Below are positions 1-5,954 of a stretch of DNA of 11,077 nucleotides, in pieces. A model generated the notes under the pieces. It did no database searches. It had not been told where the DNA came from and worked only from the letters and a program-made list of their open reading frames with translations. Numbering within the stretch: the first letter of the stretch is position 1; every line of letters starts with the position of its first letter. The stretch is from UBA7067 sp051880615 (lineage in GTDB: Bacteria; Bacillota; Clostridia; Oscillospirales; Acutalibacteraceae), in contig JBJEOH010000033.1 in assembly GCA_051880615.1 (NCBI GenBank), positions 1 to 11,077 on the forward strand, written 5' to 3'. The position numbers and the translations under genes are program-made.

Positions 1-61
1 ACTTGAACCTGCGGCATCTTGGTCCCAAACCAAGCACTCTACCAAACTGAGTTACACCTCG
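1..61 (-). tRNA. tRNA-Pro (anticodon UGG), 3' end cut by window edge
   Basis: Read on the minus strand, the segment begins with a 7-nt acceptor arm (CGAGGTG), then U8-A9, a D arm with paired ACTC/GAGT, and an anticodon arm CTTGG / loop TTTGGGA / CCAAG. This places UGG at positions 34-36, which reads proline codons CCN. The 5' T stem (GCAGG) and the T loop TTCAAGT are visible. The window starts exactly at the end of the T loop, so the 3' T strand, the 3' acceptor strand, the discriminator base and any CCA are missing (about 13-16 nt). The T loop matches the usual TTCRANY pattern. Whether other tRNA genes follow it cannot be seen. Confidence 0.95.
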
Positions 62-92
62 AAATATCAATTTGAAATTAAACAGCTTTAAT

Positions 93-121
93 ATTATATC
101 TCAATATTCGTATTTTGTCAA
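93..121 (-). promoter_or_regulatory. Consensus sigma-A promoter of tRNA-Pro
   Basis: On the minus strand TTGACA (116-121) is followed by a 17 bp spacer and TATAAT (93-98). Both hexamers are perfect with ideal spacing. Transcription would start near 86, about 25 nt before the tRNA 5' end at 61. This is as expected for a strongly expressed stable RNA. Confidence 0.92.
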
Positions 122-208
122 TATTTTTTGGCGATTATTTATTCATTTGTTGTCAATTCTTGCCTCAATTAGGCGCATATTATCTTTTTTGGACAGAATC
201 CCTTAATG

Positions 209-238
209 TTCGTGACAAATGGTGTTGCTTCGTGATAA
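209..238 (+). repeat. 10-bp direct repeat TTCGTGAYAA, two copies 20 bp apart
   Basis: TTCGTGACAA (209-218) and TTCGTGATAA (229-238) differ at one base and are 20 bp apart, about two helical turns. They lie in the 255 bp between the tRNA promoter and the GyrI-like gene. That region otherwise shows only a small GCCT/AGGC hairpin (162-174), a weak promoter candidate near 300-328 and no small gene. The repeats could be a tandem regulator site, but in AT-rich DNA chance is possible. Confidence 0.35.
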
Positions 239-299
239 AATTAAAGTGAGCGACTAATTAAGTTTATTCCCACGCTGATATATTCATGGAACTATAAAC

Positions 300-328
300 T
301 TTCAAAGCCGTATATGGAGTACTATGAT
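300..328 (+). promoter_or_regulatory. Candidate promoter of the GyrI-like gene
   Basis: TTTCAA (300-305), a 17 bp spacer and TATGAT (323-328) would start transcription near 335 and give a 42 nt leader, like other leaders in this window. The -35 is poor. An alternative pair is GTGACA (212-217) with GATAAA (234-239), inside the upstream direct repeat, which would give a leader of about 130 nt. Confidence 0.4.
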
Positions 329-376
329 TTTGAGAGTAAAACATATCCTATTGAAAATAAATGAGGAGAGATAAAG

Positions 377-1009
377 ATGCCGTTTGACTACAAAAAGGAA
401 TATAAGGAATTTTATATGCCAAAGAAAACTCCTTCAATCGTCACAGTGCCGAAGATGAATTATATCGCCGTTCGCGGCAAGGGTGATCCGAACGCTGAAA
501 ACAGCGAGTATAAGCGCTCGATTGAGCTGCTGTATGCGATTGCCTTTACAATCAAAATGAGCTATAAGGGAGACTATAAAATCGACGGGTATTTTCAGTA
601 TGTCGTGCCGCCGCTTGAGGGATTTTGGTGGCAAGAGGGAGTAGAGGGTATAGACTATTCGCGTAAGGTGGAGTTCAATTTCATCTCGGTTATAAGACTG
701 CCTGACTTTGTAACGAAGAAGGACTTTATATGGGCGGTGGAGCAGGCAAGCAAAAAGAAAGGTAAGGATTTTTCAAGTGTTGAATTTCTGAGTGTTGACG
801 AGGGCTTATGTGTGCAGTGTATGCACATCGGCTCTTATGATAACGAGCCTGAAACAATCGCTCTTATGGATAATTACGCCCGTGAAAACGGCTTTGAAAT
901 AGATATAACCGATACACGGCATCACCACGAGATATATCTGAGCGATCCTCGCCGCTGTGATGAAAGCCGCCTGAAAACGGTCATAAGACACCCGATAAAG
1001 AAGATATAA
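377..1009 (+). CDS. GyrI-like small-molecule-binding domain protein
   Basis: The 210-aa product resembles the stand-alone GyrI-like (SbmC/GyrI, COG4832-type) proteins of Clostridia. In that fold a cleft binds small amphipathic or cationic compounds; some members inhibit gyrase, protect against toxic compounds or hydrolyse them. Family marks seen here are the PPLEGFWW stretch (residues 78-85), with paired Trp that could line the cleft, and the C-terminal HHHEIYLSDPRR segment (182-193). There is no N-terminal HTH, so this is not a MerR/AraC-type regulator with a GyrI effector domain. The ATG follows GAGGAGAG by about 7 nt. No signal peptide or membrane segment is present, so it should be cytoplasmic. 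It stands alone, convergent with the next gene. The ligand is unknown. Confidence 0.85.
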   Translation: MPFDYKKEYKEFYMPKKTPSIVTVPKMNYIAVRGKGDPNAENSEYKRSIELLYAIAFTIKMSYKGDYKIDGYFQYVVPPLEGFWWQEGVEGIDYSRKVEFNFISVIRLPDFVTKKDFIWAVEQASKKKGKDFSSVEFLSVDEGLCVQCMHIGSYDNEPETIALMDNYARENGFEIDITDTRHHHEIYLSDPRRCDESRLKTVIRHPIKKI

Positions 1010-1015
1010 GACTCA

Positions 1016-1047
1016 AGCAGCACAGGAGAACAAGCTTCTGTGCCGCT
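1016..1047. terminator. Hairpin between convergent genes (likely terminator)
   Basis: The arms AGC-A-GCACAGGAG and CTTCTGTGC-C-GCT pair over 12 of 13 positions around a 6-nt loop, with one G:T pair and one A/C mismatch. The T-tract is weak on both strands (TTTGAATATAT on plus), so intrinsic termination may be inefficient. The hairpin sits between the converging GyrI-like and acetyltransferase genes and probably serves both. Confidence 0.6.
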
Positions 1048-1073
1048 TTGAATATATATCTGCAATTTTTGTG

Positions 1074-1646
1074 TTAATCATAATTTGCACCAGCTTTGAA
1101 ATATTCATTTCTCAGCATTGAGTAATACAGCCTGTCAACATACTTGCCGTTAAAATAAAAATACTCACGCAGGGTGCCCTCGTATGTAAAGCCGCATTTT
1201 TCAATCACTCTCCTTGATGGTGCGTTGATTGACTTGGTTGAAATCTGTATCTTGTTAAGCCCGATTTTTTCAAAGCCAAAGCGTATAATCGCTCTTGCGG
1301 CTTCGGTGATATAGCCTTTGTTTTGAAATTCCGTTCCGATGCAATACTCAATTTCTGCAAAGTGGTTGGTTGTGTCAACAAGAAAGTATGCAATCTGTCC
1401 GATACAGCTTTTGCCGGTCTTTTCAATAACTGCCCATCGGTAATAATCATTGCTTTTATAACCTTCAATGTATTTTTGTATTAGTCCGTTTACCTCTTCA
1501 ATAGTGCTATAAACGGGTTCCGAATACATTTGCTGAACCTCAGCCTTGCTTGCCCAATACTTTAGCATATCGTTTGCATCATCAAAGGTAAATCGCCTTA
1601 ATATTAGTCTGTCCGTTTCAATGGTTGTTGTGCCAATGCTGTTCAT
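1074..1646 (-). CDS. RimJ/RimL-type GNAT N-acetyltransferase
   Basis: The 190-aa product is a GNAT-fold acetyl-CoA-dependent acetyltransferase of the RimJ/RimL group, which includes ribosomal-protein N-terminal acetylases and many enzymes acting on other amines. The opening IETDRLILRRFTFDDA (residues 9-24) is typical of this group. The acetyl-CoA pyrophosphate loop is QNKGYI (108-113), a variant of Q-x-x-G-x-G/A in which the last position is Ile. The motif B region is N141-APSRRVIEKCGF-153, followed by G157 and the usual aromatic C-terminal strand. The start is set by GGAGGT about 7 nt upstream. It is divergent from a LysR gene, which may regulate it. The substrate cannot be told from sequence. 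Confidence 0.92.
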   Translation of the reverse strand: MNSIGTTTIETDRLILRRFTFDDANDMLKYWASKAEVQQMYSEPVYSTIEEVNGLIQKYIEGYKSNDYYRWAVIEKTGKSCIGQIAYFLVDTTNHFAEIEYCIGTEFQNKGYITEAARAIIRFGFEKIGLNKIQISTKSINAPSRRVIEKCGFTYEGTLREYFYFNGKYVDRLYYSMLRNEYFKAGANYD

Positions 1647-1687
1647 TTTGACCTCCGTATTTATCAGAAAATTAACAAGCGCCTGTC

Positions 1688-1717
1688 TTGCTTTTGTTAT
1701 ATCACATATGCTATAAT
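1688..1717 (+). promoter_or_regulatory. Candidate promoter of the LysR gene
   Basis: TTGCTT (1688-1693), an 18 bp spacer and a perfect TATAAT (1712-1717) would start transcription near 1724, leaving a leader of about 52 nt. The -10 abuts the -10 of the divergent acetyltransferase promoter on the other strand. Confidence 0.6.
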
Positions 1718-1747
1718 TTGTATAACGAATATTATTAATTATAACAA
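1718..1747. promoter_or_regulatory. Imperfect dyad in the lysR/GNAT divergent region, possible LysR site
   Basis: TTGT (1718-1721) and ACAA (1744-1747) are symmetric about 1732.5, and an ATAA/TTAT pair (1722-1725, 1739-1742) lies just inside but is offset by one base. LysR proteins commonly bind such AT-rich dyads between their own gene and a divergent target. The dyad covers the candidate acetyltransferase promoter and touches the lysR -10. The operator role is inference. Confidence 0.35.
1719..1747 (-). promoter_or_regulatory. Candidate promoter of the RimJ/RimL-type acetyltransferase gene
   Basis: On the minus strand TTGTTA (1742-1747), a 17 bp spacer and TATACA (1719-1724) would give a start near 1712 and a leader of about 66 nt. 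Each hexamer matches consensus at 4 of 6 positions, so it could be a weak promoter helped by an activator. Confidence 0.45.
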
Positions 1748-1775
1748 TTCGATTTTTCGATAATCAGAGGCGGAT

Positions 1776-2630
1776 ATGAATACTGAAAATCTTAAAACCT
1801 TTATTGCTTTATCAAAATATAAAAACTTTACAAAAACAGCCGAAGTATTGTTTGTGGCTCAGTCCACTGTTACAAATAGGATAGCAGAGCTTGAAAAAGA
1901 ACTTGGTAAGCGGCTCTTTGACAGGGAGAGAAAAAATGTGTGCCTGACTAATGAGGGAACACATTTTCTTGATTATGCAAAAAGAATAGTCGAGCTTGAG
2001 AGTCTGGCTGTTGACGAAATAAATTCGGGTGACAGGTACATAAGCAAAATCAATTTAGGCTCGACAAATACAATCTATGACTGCCATTTGAAATCAAGAC
2101 TTAAGGACTTTGCTTTGAGCAATCCCGATACAGCCCTGAGGATAACAATAGCCCACTCGAATTCACTTATAGAAATGATGAATGACGGTGTATTGGATTT
2201 AGCCTTTGCCTTTATAGACTACAATAAAAAGGATATTCAATGCGTACCGTTTTGCAATGATGAAATGATACTTGTTACCGACGCTGAAAACACTGAATTT
2301 GCCGACGGAATAAAATTACAGAATTTATCGGATATCAATTATCTCTACTGCAATTTCACATTTCAGGGGATAGGCGAATATATAAGGGAGCTGTTTCCGA
2401 AGCATCATCGCTTTCCACTTGAAATTGACCGCAGTGCCAATATTATTCCGTATCTTTATAAAACAGACAGCTACAGCTTTTTGCCAAAGGAGCTTGTAAA
2501 AGACGAAATTGAAAATGGAACACTTGTCGAAGTTCCGTTGCTTGATTTTGAGATTCCACAGGTCAGAAGCTTTGTTATTTACGGTAAAAAATCAAAGTCG
2601 ATTGTCGAGCGTATTTGCAAGCTGACATAA
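1776..2630 (+). CDS. LysR-family transcriptional regulator
   Basis: The 284-aa protein has the usual LysR layout. An N-terminal winged HTH covers about residues 1-60, with FTKTAEVLFVAQSTVTNRI (18-36) as the HTH and ELGKRLFDRE following into the wing. A linker helix leads to a periplasmic-binding-protein-like effector domain from about residue 88 to the end. LysR proteins act as tetramers and usually control a divergent gene and themselves in response to a small co-inducer. The divergent gene here is an acetyltransferase and the shared 129 bp region holds a dyad over both promoters. The ribosome site AGAGGCGG is only moderate. No terminator is obvious before the next gene, so read-through is possible. 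The inducer is unknown. Confidence 0.92.
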   Translation: MNTENLKTFIALSKYKNFTKTAEVLFVAQSTVTNRIAELEKELGKRLFDRERKNVCLTNEGTHFLDYAKRIVELESLAVDEINSGDRYISKINLGSTNTIYDCHLKSRLKDFALSNPDTALRITIAHSNSLIEMMNDGVLDLAFAFIDYNKKDIQCVPFCNDEMILVTDAENTEFADGIKLQNLSDINYLYCNFTFQGIGEYIRELFPKHHRFPLEIDRSANIIPYLYKTDSYSFLPKELVKDEIENGTLVEVPLLDFEIPQVRSFVIYGKKSKSIVERICKLT

Positions 2631-2708
2631 ATATAGTTTCACTGAAGAATAAAATGGTATGGTGAATGATTAAATTGTATAAATAAGAATAAAATTCAAA
2701 TTAATAAC

Positions 2709-2737
2709 TTGCAATTTTTGTTCATATATTGTAAAAT
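2709..2737 (+). promoter_or_regulatory. Candidate promoter of the PRTase-like gene
   Basis: TTGCAA (2709-2714), a 17 bp spacer and TAAAAT (2732-2737) predict a start near 2744 and a leader of about 40 nt. The leader then contains the inverted repeat at 2752-2767. Confidence 0.6.
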
Positions 2738-2751
2738 AACTTTGTGAAATT

Positions 2752-2767
2752 TTGGGAATGATCCCAA
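2752..2767 (+). promoter_or_regulatory. Perfect 6-bp inverted repeat just before the ribosome site
   Basis: TTGGGA and TCCCAA flank a 4-nt centre ATGA. The repeat lies downstream of the predicted start and 3 nt before the GGAGG (2771-2775) of the PRTase-like gene. It could be a DNA operator or an mRNA hairpin that influences ribosome access. Which of these, if either, cannot be decided from sequence. Confidence 0.45.
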
Positions 2768-2783
2768 TTCGGAGGCAAATAAT

Positions 2784-3419
2784 ATGGAGCATATGTATAA
2801 AATAAGAACAAAGAATAAAGACCTTTTTCTTCGTATAGCAAAGGGTCATTTTGCTACTACGCATAGTCATACAAACTATTTTATAGATGTAACAACGCAG
2901 AAAACGCGTCTCTCGGAAGCAAAGGCGGTTGCAAAGGCGCTTGTAGCCAACTACCGTGCAAATACTATTGTTGATACAATTTTCTGCGTCGACGGCACAG
3001 AGGTTATCGGAGCGTCTGTTGCCGAGGAGCTTACAAAGGCAGATTTTGTCAATATGAACGCACACCAGACAATCTACATAGTATCGCCCGAATACACATC
3101 GGGAGGGCAGCTTATTTTTCGAGATAATCTCACCTCAATGATAAACGGTAAGCATGTTCTGATACTTGCGGCTTCCGTTACAACAGGCAAAACTGCGCTT
3201 GCTGCTATTGACGCCGTGAATTACTACGGCGGTACTGTTGTAGGTGTGTCGGGAATATTCGCAACCGTAACCGAATGCGGAGGTGTTCCCGTTAATTCTA
3301 TTTTTGATCCCAATGACCTTGACGGCTTTGAAAGCTACAATCCAAATAACTGTCCTATGTGTCAGAACGGCGAGAGAATAGAGGCTATTGTAAACAGCTA
3401 CGGATATTCAAAGCTGTGA
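2784..3419 (+). CDS. Orotate-phosphoribosyltransferase-like protein with altered PRPP loop
   Basis: The 211-aa protein has the type I phosphoribosyltransferase fold of the kind often annotated as orotate phosphoribosyltransferase-like in Clostridia. The expected PRPP loop is VLILAASVTTGKT (residues 125-137). It keeps the TTGKT phosphate-binding end, but the two acidic residues found just before it in catalytic PRTases (as in DDVITTG) are Ala-Ala. A CPMC pair (190-193) and a conserved-looking tail ending NSYGYSKL follow. Proteins with this loop and tail recur in Clostridia, as far as I recall, so the change is probably a family trait. It is not a good candidate for PyrE; a binding, regulatory or divergent catalytic role is possible. 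GGAGG lies 8 nt before the ATG, which favours Met1 over Met4. Confidence 0.8.
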   Translation: MEHMYKIRTKNKDLFLRIAKGHFATTHSHTNYFIDVTTQKTRLSEAKAVAKALVANYRANTIVDTIFCVDGTEVIGASVAEELTKADFVNMNAHQTIYIVSPEYTSGGQLIFRDNLTSMINGKHVLILAASVTTGKTALAAIDAVNYYGGTVVGVSGIFATVTECGGVPVNSIFDPNDLDGFESYNPNNCPMCQNGERIEAIVNSYGYSKL

Positions 3420-3442
3420 CCTTAAAAGAAAATCAATATTAT

Positions 3443-3473
3443 AAAACCGCACTCAATTATCGGGTGCGGTTTT
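3443..3473. terminator. Strong bidirectional intrinsic terminator
   Basis: AAAACCGCAC (3443-3452) pairs perfectly with GTGCGGTTTT (3464-3473), and T:G and C:G pairs can extend it inward to leave a loop of about 7 nt. A-runs and U-runs lie at the stem ends on both strands, so it can stop the PRTase-like gene on plus and the sirtuin gene on minus. Confidence 0.88.
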
Positions 3474-3491
3474 CTGCGCGGTTATTATGTG

Positions 3492-4217
3492 TCAAATTTT
3501 TATCTGCGACAGTGTTTCTCCCACACTGTCATAAATTATAAGGTCGGCTTTGCCGTCAAGCGGTGTAGCGCTCTTGTTTATCAGCACAAGGCTGTTGCCA
3601 TTGAAGTATCTTGTCAGACCTGCGGCTGGGTAAACCGTAAGGCTTGTGCCTGCAACAATCAGTACATCAGCGCTTGCAATCGCATTTACAGACGCATTCA
3701 CAGTCCTGTCGTCAAGCGACTCCTCATACAGCACAACATCGGGCTTGATAATTCCGCCGCAGTCGGTGCATTTCGGTACTCCGCTTGAATTTAGTATAAA
3801 CTCTGCGTCAAAGCTCTTGCCGCACTTCTGGCAGTAGTTTCTGTGGATGCTGCCGTGAAGCTCATAGACTTTTTTACAGCCTGCTTTCTGATGCAGACCG
3901 TCAATGTTCTGCGTTACAACAGCTCCGAGCTTCCCGGCCTTTTCAAGCTCCGCCAAAAACAGATGCGCCTTATTTGGTTTTGCGTCAAGGCACAGCATCT
4001 TGTCCCTGTAGAATTCGTAAAATTCCTCAGTGTGCCTTACAAAAAATGTGTGGCTGAGAATAGTCTCGGGCGGAAAGCGGTACTTCTGATTGTAAAGTCC
4101 GTCTGCACTGCGAAAGTCGGGGATTCCCGATTCTGTGCTGACTCCTGCACCGCCGAAGAAAACGAGTGAGCCGCAGTTGCCGATAATCTCCTGAAGTCTT
4201 TTTATTTCGTCTGTCAT
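3492..4217 (-). CDS. cobB: Sir2-family NAD+-dependent protein deacylase
   Basis: The 241-aa sirtuin removes acyl groups from protein lysines using NAD+, giving nicotinamide and O-acyl-ADP-ribose. Seen in order: GAGVSTESGIPDFR (residues 23-36) for NAD binding, TQNIDGLH (102-109), the catalytic His121 in ELHGS, a Cys4 zinc ribbon (C129, C132, C150, C153), the VVLYEE strand (161-166) and GTSLTVYPA in the NAD-binding half. The Y-x-x-R pair that marks desuccinylases such as E. coli CobB and SIRT5 is not present with exact spacing (Y67 is followed by Y70-R71), so plain deacetylation is more likely. The start follows AAGGGCG by about 7 nt; a nearby ATG is out of frame. The length is normal for the family. 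It is a single gene, convergent with the PRTase-like gene. Confidence 0.95.
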   Translation of the reverse strand: MTDEIKRLQEIIGNCGSLVFFGGAGVSTESGIPDFRSADGLYNQKYRFPPETILSHTFFVRHTEEFYEFYRDKMLCLDAKPNKAHLFLAELEKAGKLGAVVTQNIDGLHQKAGCKKVYELHGSIHRNYCQKCGKSFDAEFILNSSGVPKCTDCGGIIKPDVVLYEESLDDRTVNASVNAIASADVLIVAGTSLTVYPAAGLTRYFNGNSLVLINKSATPLDGKADLIIYDSVGETLSQIKI

Positions 4218-4253
4218 AGCATCACGCCCTTGTTGTTTTATAATTCAAATAAT

Positions 4254-4282
4254 ATATTAAACCTTTTTGCCGATGCTTACAA
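4254..4282 (-). promoter_or_regulatory. Candidate promoter of the sirtuin gene
   Basis: On the minus strand TTGTAA (4277-4282), a 17 bp spacer and TAATAT (4254-4259) would start transcription near 4247, about 30 nt before the gene. Both hexamers match at 4 of 6 positions. The region is AT-rich, so other -10 choices exist. Confidence 0.45.
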
Positions 4283-4322
4283 TAGTTTTTTTGATTTGCA
4301 CTAAGAAAAAGCTCGGCTTGTA

Positions 4323-4350
4323 TTGCTTTTGCGGCAATGGGTGGTATACT
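4323..4350 (+). promoter_or_regulatory. Extended -10 promoter of the second GNAT gene
   Basis: TTGCTT (4323-4328), a 16 bp spacer and TATACT (4345-4350) are preceded by TG one base before the -10, giving an extended -10 element. The predicted start is near 4357 with a leader of about 28 nt. A second TATAAT (4354-4359) lies just downstream without a well-placed -35. Confidence 0.6.
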
Positions 4351-4384
4351 GAATATAATCTGAAAAATATGGAGTAGAATTGAT

Positions 4385-4822
4385 ATGAGTAACACAATAA
4401 GAGCTATGCTTGAAAAGGATAAGAGCTGTGTGCTGGAGATGATGAGGGAGTTCTATGCTTCTCCTGCGGTTTTCACTGACGGCTCGGACGAAATTTTTAA
4501 CAACGATATTGATAATTGCGTCAGCGATTGTCCGTATGTTGAGGGCTATGTTTTCGAGGACGGGCAGGAGGTGCAGGGTTATGCAATGGTTGCTAAGAGC
4601 TTTTCAACCGAATTTGGCAAGCCCTGCATATGGCTTGAGGATATATATATCAAGCAGGAGCAGAGGGGAAAGGGAGTTGCGTCTGACTTTTTAAAATACA
4701 TTGAGCGAAAATATCCCGATGCGATATTCAGACTGGAAGTAGAGAAGGAAAATGAAGGTGCGGTAAGATTATATGAAAAATGCGGCTATGACTTTCTGCC
4801 GTATATGGAGATGAAGAAGTGA
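4385..4822 (+). CDS. GNAT-family N-acetyltransferase
   Basis: The 145-aa product is a compact single-domain GNAT enzyme that would transfer an acetyl group from acetyl-CoA to an amine. The acetyl-CoA loop is QEQRGKGVA (residues 91-99), an exact Q/R-x-x-G-x-G/A match. The following helix and the motif N123-EGAVRLYEKCGY-135 contain the Asn and Tyr typical of the catalytic end of the family. The strand WLEDIYI (83-89) is the usual partner of the loop. It belongs to a different GNAT subgroup from the enzyme at 1074-1646. The ribosome site is GGAG about 10 nt before the ATG. It is a single gene convergent with azlD. The substrate is unknown. Confidence 0.92.
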   Translation: MSNTIRAMLEKDKSCVLEMMREFYASPAVFTDGSDEIFNNDIDNCVSDCPYVEGYVFEDGQEVQGYAMVAKSFSTEFGKPCIWLEDIYIKQEQRGKGVASDFLKYIERKYPDAIFRLEVEKENEGAVRLYEKCGYDFLPYMEMKK

Positions 4823-4860
4823 GCAAACAATAATTTACCGTAATTTGCATTATATCAAAA

Positions 4861-4909
4861 AAATCCGTAATTCTGAGCCTTGCCTGAAGCTTGCCCGAAT
4901 TACGGATTT
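4861..4909. terminator. Bidirectional terminator with 13-bp perfect stem
   Basis: AAATCCGTAATTC (4861-4873) pairs perfectly with GAATTACGGATTT (4897-4909) around a 23-nt interior. On minus, a run of seven U follows the stem and the hairpin starts 3 nt after the azlD stop, so it is a good terminator for the transporter operon. On plus the tail TTTATTTATATT is weaker but usable for the GNAT gene. The large interior contains two CTTGCC copies. Confidence 0.85.
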
Positions 4910-4911
4910 AT

Positions 4912-5229
4912 TTATATTACCATTGAAATTAAGTTTATTATAAGCGCCGCAACACAGGCGAAAACCGCAACAGTCAGCAGGCTCTTTTCTTTAAAAGCGA
5001 GTATGCAGGCGACTGCAAAGCCTGCCGCAGAGGCAATGTAGTTTCCCGTTGAAAAAAGGATTGCAGGAAATGTCATTGCGCCAAGCACCGCATACGGCAC
5101 ATAATAGAGAAAACTCTTAACAAAGGTGTTTGTGATTTTGCCCTTGAAAATTACAAACGGCAGAACTCTTATAAGATATGTAATGCCTGCCATTATGAAA
5201 AGATAGATGAAAAAATCTCTTGCTATCAT
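4912..5229 (-). CDS. azlD: AzlD-type small subunit of branched-chain amino-acid exporter
   Basis: The 105-aa hydrophobic protein is the small partner of AzlC in the two-part exporters of branched-chain amino acids and their analogues (AzlCD of Bacillus, BrnFE of Corynebacterium). It begins MIARDFFIYLFIMAGITYLI and continues RVLPFVIF, the family's first helix with its conserved Arg-Pro, followed by three or four further membrane segments to the C terminus. The open frame extends 36 codons upstream, but the start is fixed by AAAGGAGG a few nt before this ATG. The ATG overlaps the azlC stop as ATGA, a classic translational coupling. It is the last gene of the operon, with the terminator 3 nt after its stop codon. 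Confidence 0.92.
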   Translation of the reverse strand: MIARDFFIYLFIMAGITYLIRVLPFVIFKGKITNTFVKSFLYYVPYAVLGAMTFPAILFSTGNYIASAAGFAVACILAFKEKSLLTVAVFACVAALIINLISMVI

Positions 5230-5927
5230 TCGGTTTCCTCCTTTACGGGGAAGAATATTGCGCCTATCGAAGCCGCGATTATAGTGCAGATTATGATTAC
5301 AAAGCCGCTTGATACGGTGTTCAGAACAGGTAGCCATTTAAACGCACAGCTAAGCGCAACCGAAATAAGTACCACCTTAAGTATTGCGTGATTTTTCTTT
5401 GCAGGCGGAATAATTATTGCGAGGAACATACCGTAAATTGCGATACACATTGAATCCCTTACAACTACAGGCAATATCTGTCCTGCCGCTGCACCGAGCA
5501 GAGTTCCCGAAGTCCACCCAAGAACGGGCAGCAGAATCAAGCCGTAAAGATAGCTGCGGCTTACTTCGTCTTTGTTGCCCATCGACACGGCGAATATTTC
5601 GTCGGTAATCCCAAAGCCTGTCAGCCAGCGATGAATACCCTTAACGCTGCTGTCTGCTTTCTGTGACAGTGACAGCGACATCAGCGCGTATCTCAGGTTT
5701 ATTATAAGCTGCGCACAGCCCATTTCCACCCAAAATCCGCCGCCTCTGACCATTATGTCAAGTCCTGCAAACTGTCCTGCTGAGGTGAGGTTGGTAAGCG
5801 AGATTAGCACAGCCTGCCACCAGTACAGCCCCGAGCTGACAGCCTGAAGCCCGAATGTGAAGGAAACCGATATGTACCCCAGGCATATCGGTATTCCGTC
5901 TTTTAATCCTTTTTTAAAGTCCGTCAT
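5226..5927 (-). CDS. azlC: AzlC-type permease subunit of branched-chain amino-acid exporter
   Basis: The 233-aa integral membrane protein belongs to the AzlC/BrnF family, the large subunit of proton-motive-force-driven exporters of Leu, Ile, Val and toxic analogues such as 4-azaleucine. The N-terminal KKGLKDGIPICLGYISVSF (residues 5-23) and the LTNLTSAGQFAGL segment (44-56) are characteristic, as is LIINLRYALMSLSLS (74-88). TDEIFAVSMG (108-117) is also typical. About seven membrane segments can be read. AAAGGGG precedes the ATG. It starts 27 nt after the NSS transporter stop with no terminator between, and it overlaps azlD by 4 nt, so all three should be cotranscribed. Ion and substrate preference are inferred from the family. 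Confidence 0.94.
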   Translation of the reverse strand: MTDFKKGLKDGIPICLGYISVSFTFGLQAVSSGLYWWQAVLISLTNLTSAGQFAGLDIMVRGGGFWVEMGCAQLIINLRYALMSLSLSQKADSSVKGIHRWLTGFGITDEIFAVSMGNKDEVSRSYLYGLILLPVLGWTSGTLLGAAAGQILPVVVRDSMCIAIYGMFLAIIIPPAKKNHAILKVVLISVALSCAFKWLPVLNTVSSGFVIIICTIIAASIGAIFFPVKEETE

Positions 5928-5954
5928 TTTTACCCCTTTAATTATGTGTTATAT

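Noticed and set aside
2670..3065. 131-aa minus-strand open frame rich in Cys and Ile
   Set aside because: It lies antisense over the start of the PRTase-like gene, which has a promoter, GGAGG and recognisable fold. The frame has no family resemblance and no convincing ribosome site.
3489..3788. 99-aa plus-strand open frame antisense to the sirtuin
   Set aside because: It is a shadow of a well-supported sirtuin gene; it has no ribosome site or family match and overlaps the terminator region.
5230..5337. 36-codon N-terminal extension of azlD
   Set aside because: The extension overlaps the azlC 3' end and reads as non-membrane sequence; AAAGGAGG directly precedes the internal ATG that starts a normal AzlD.
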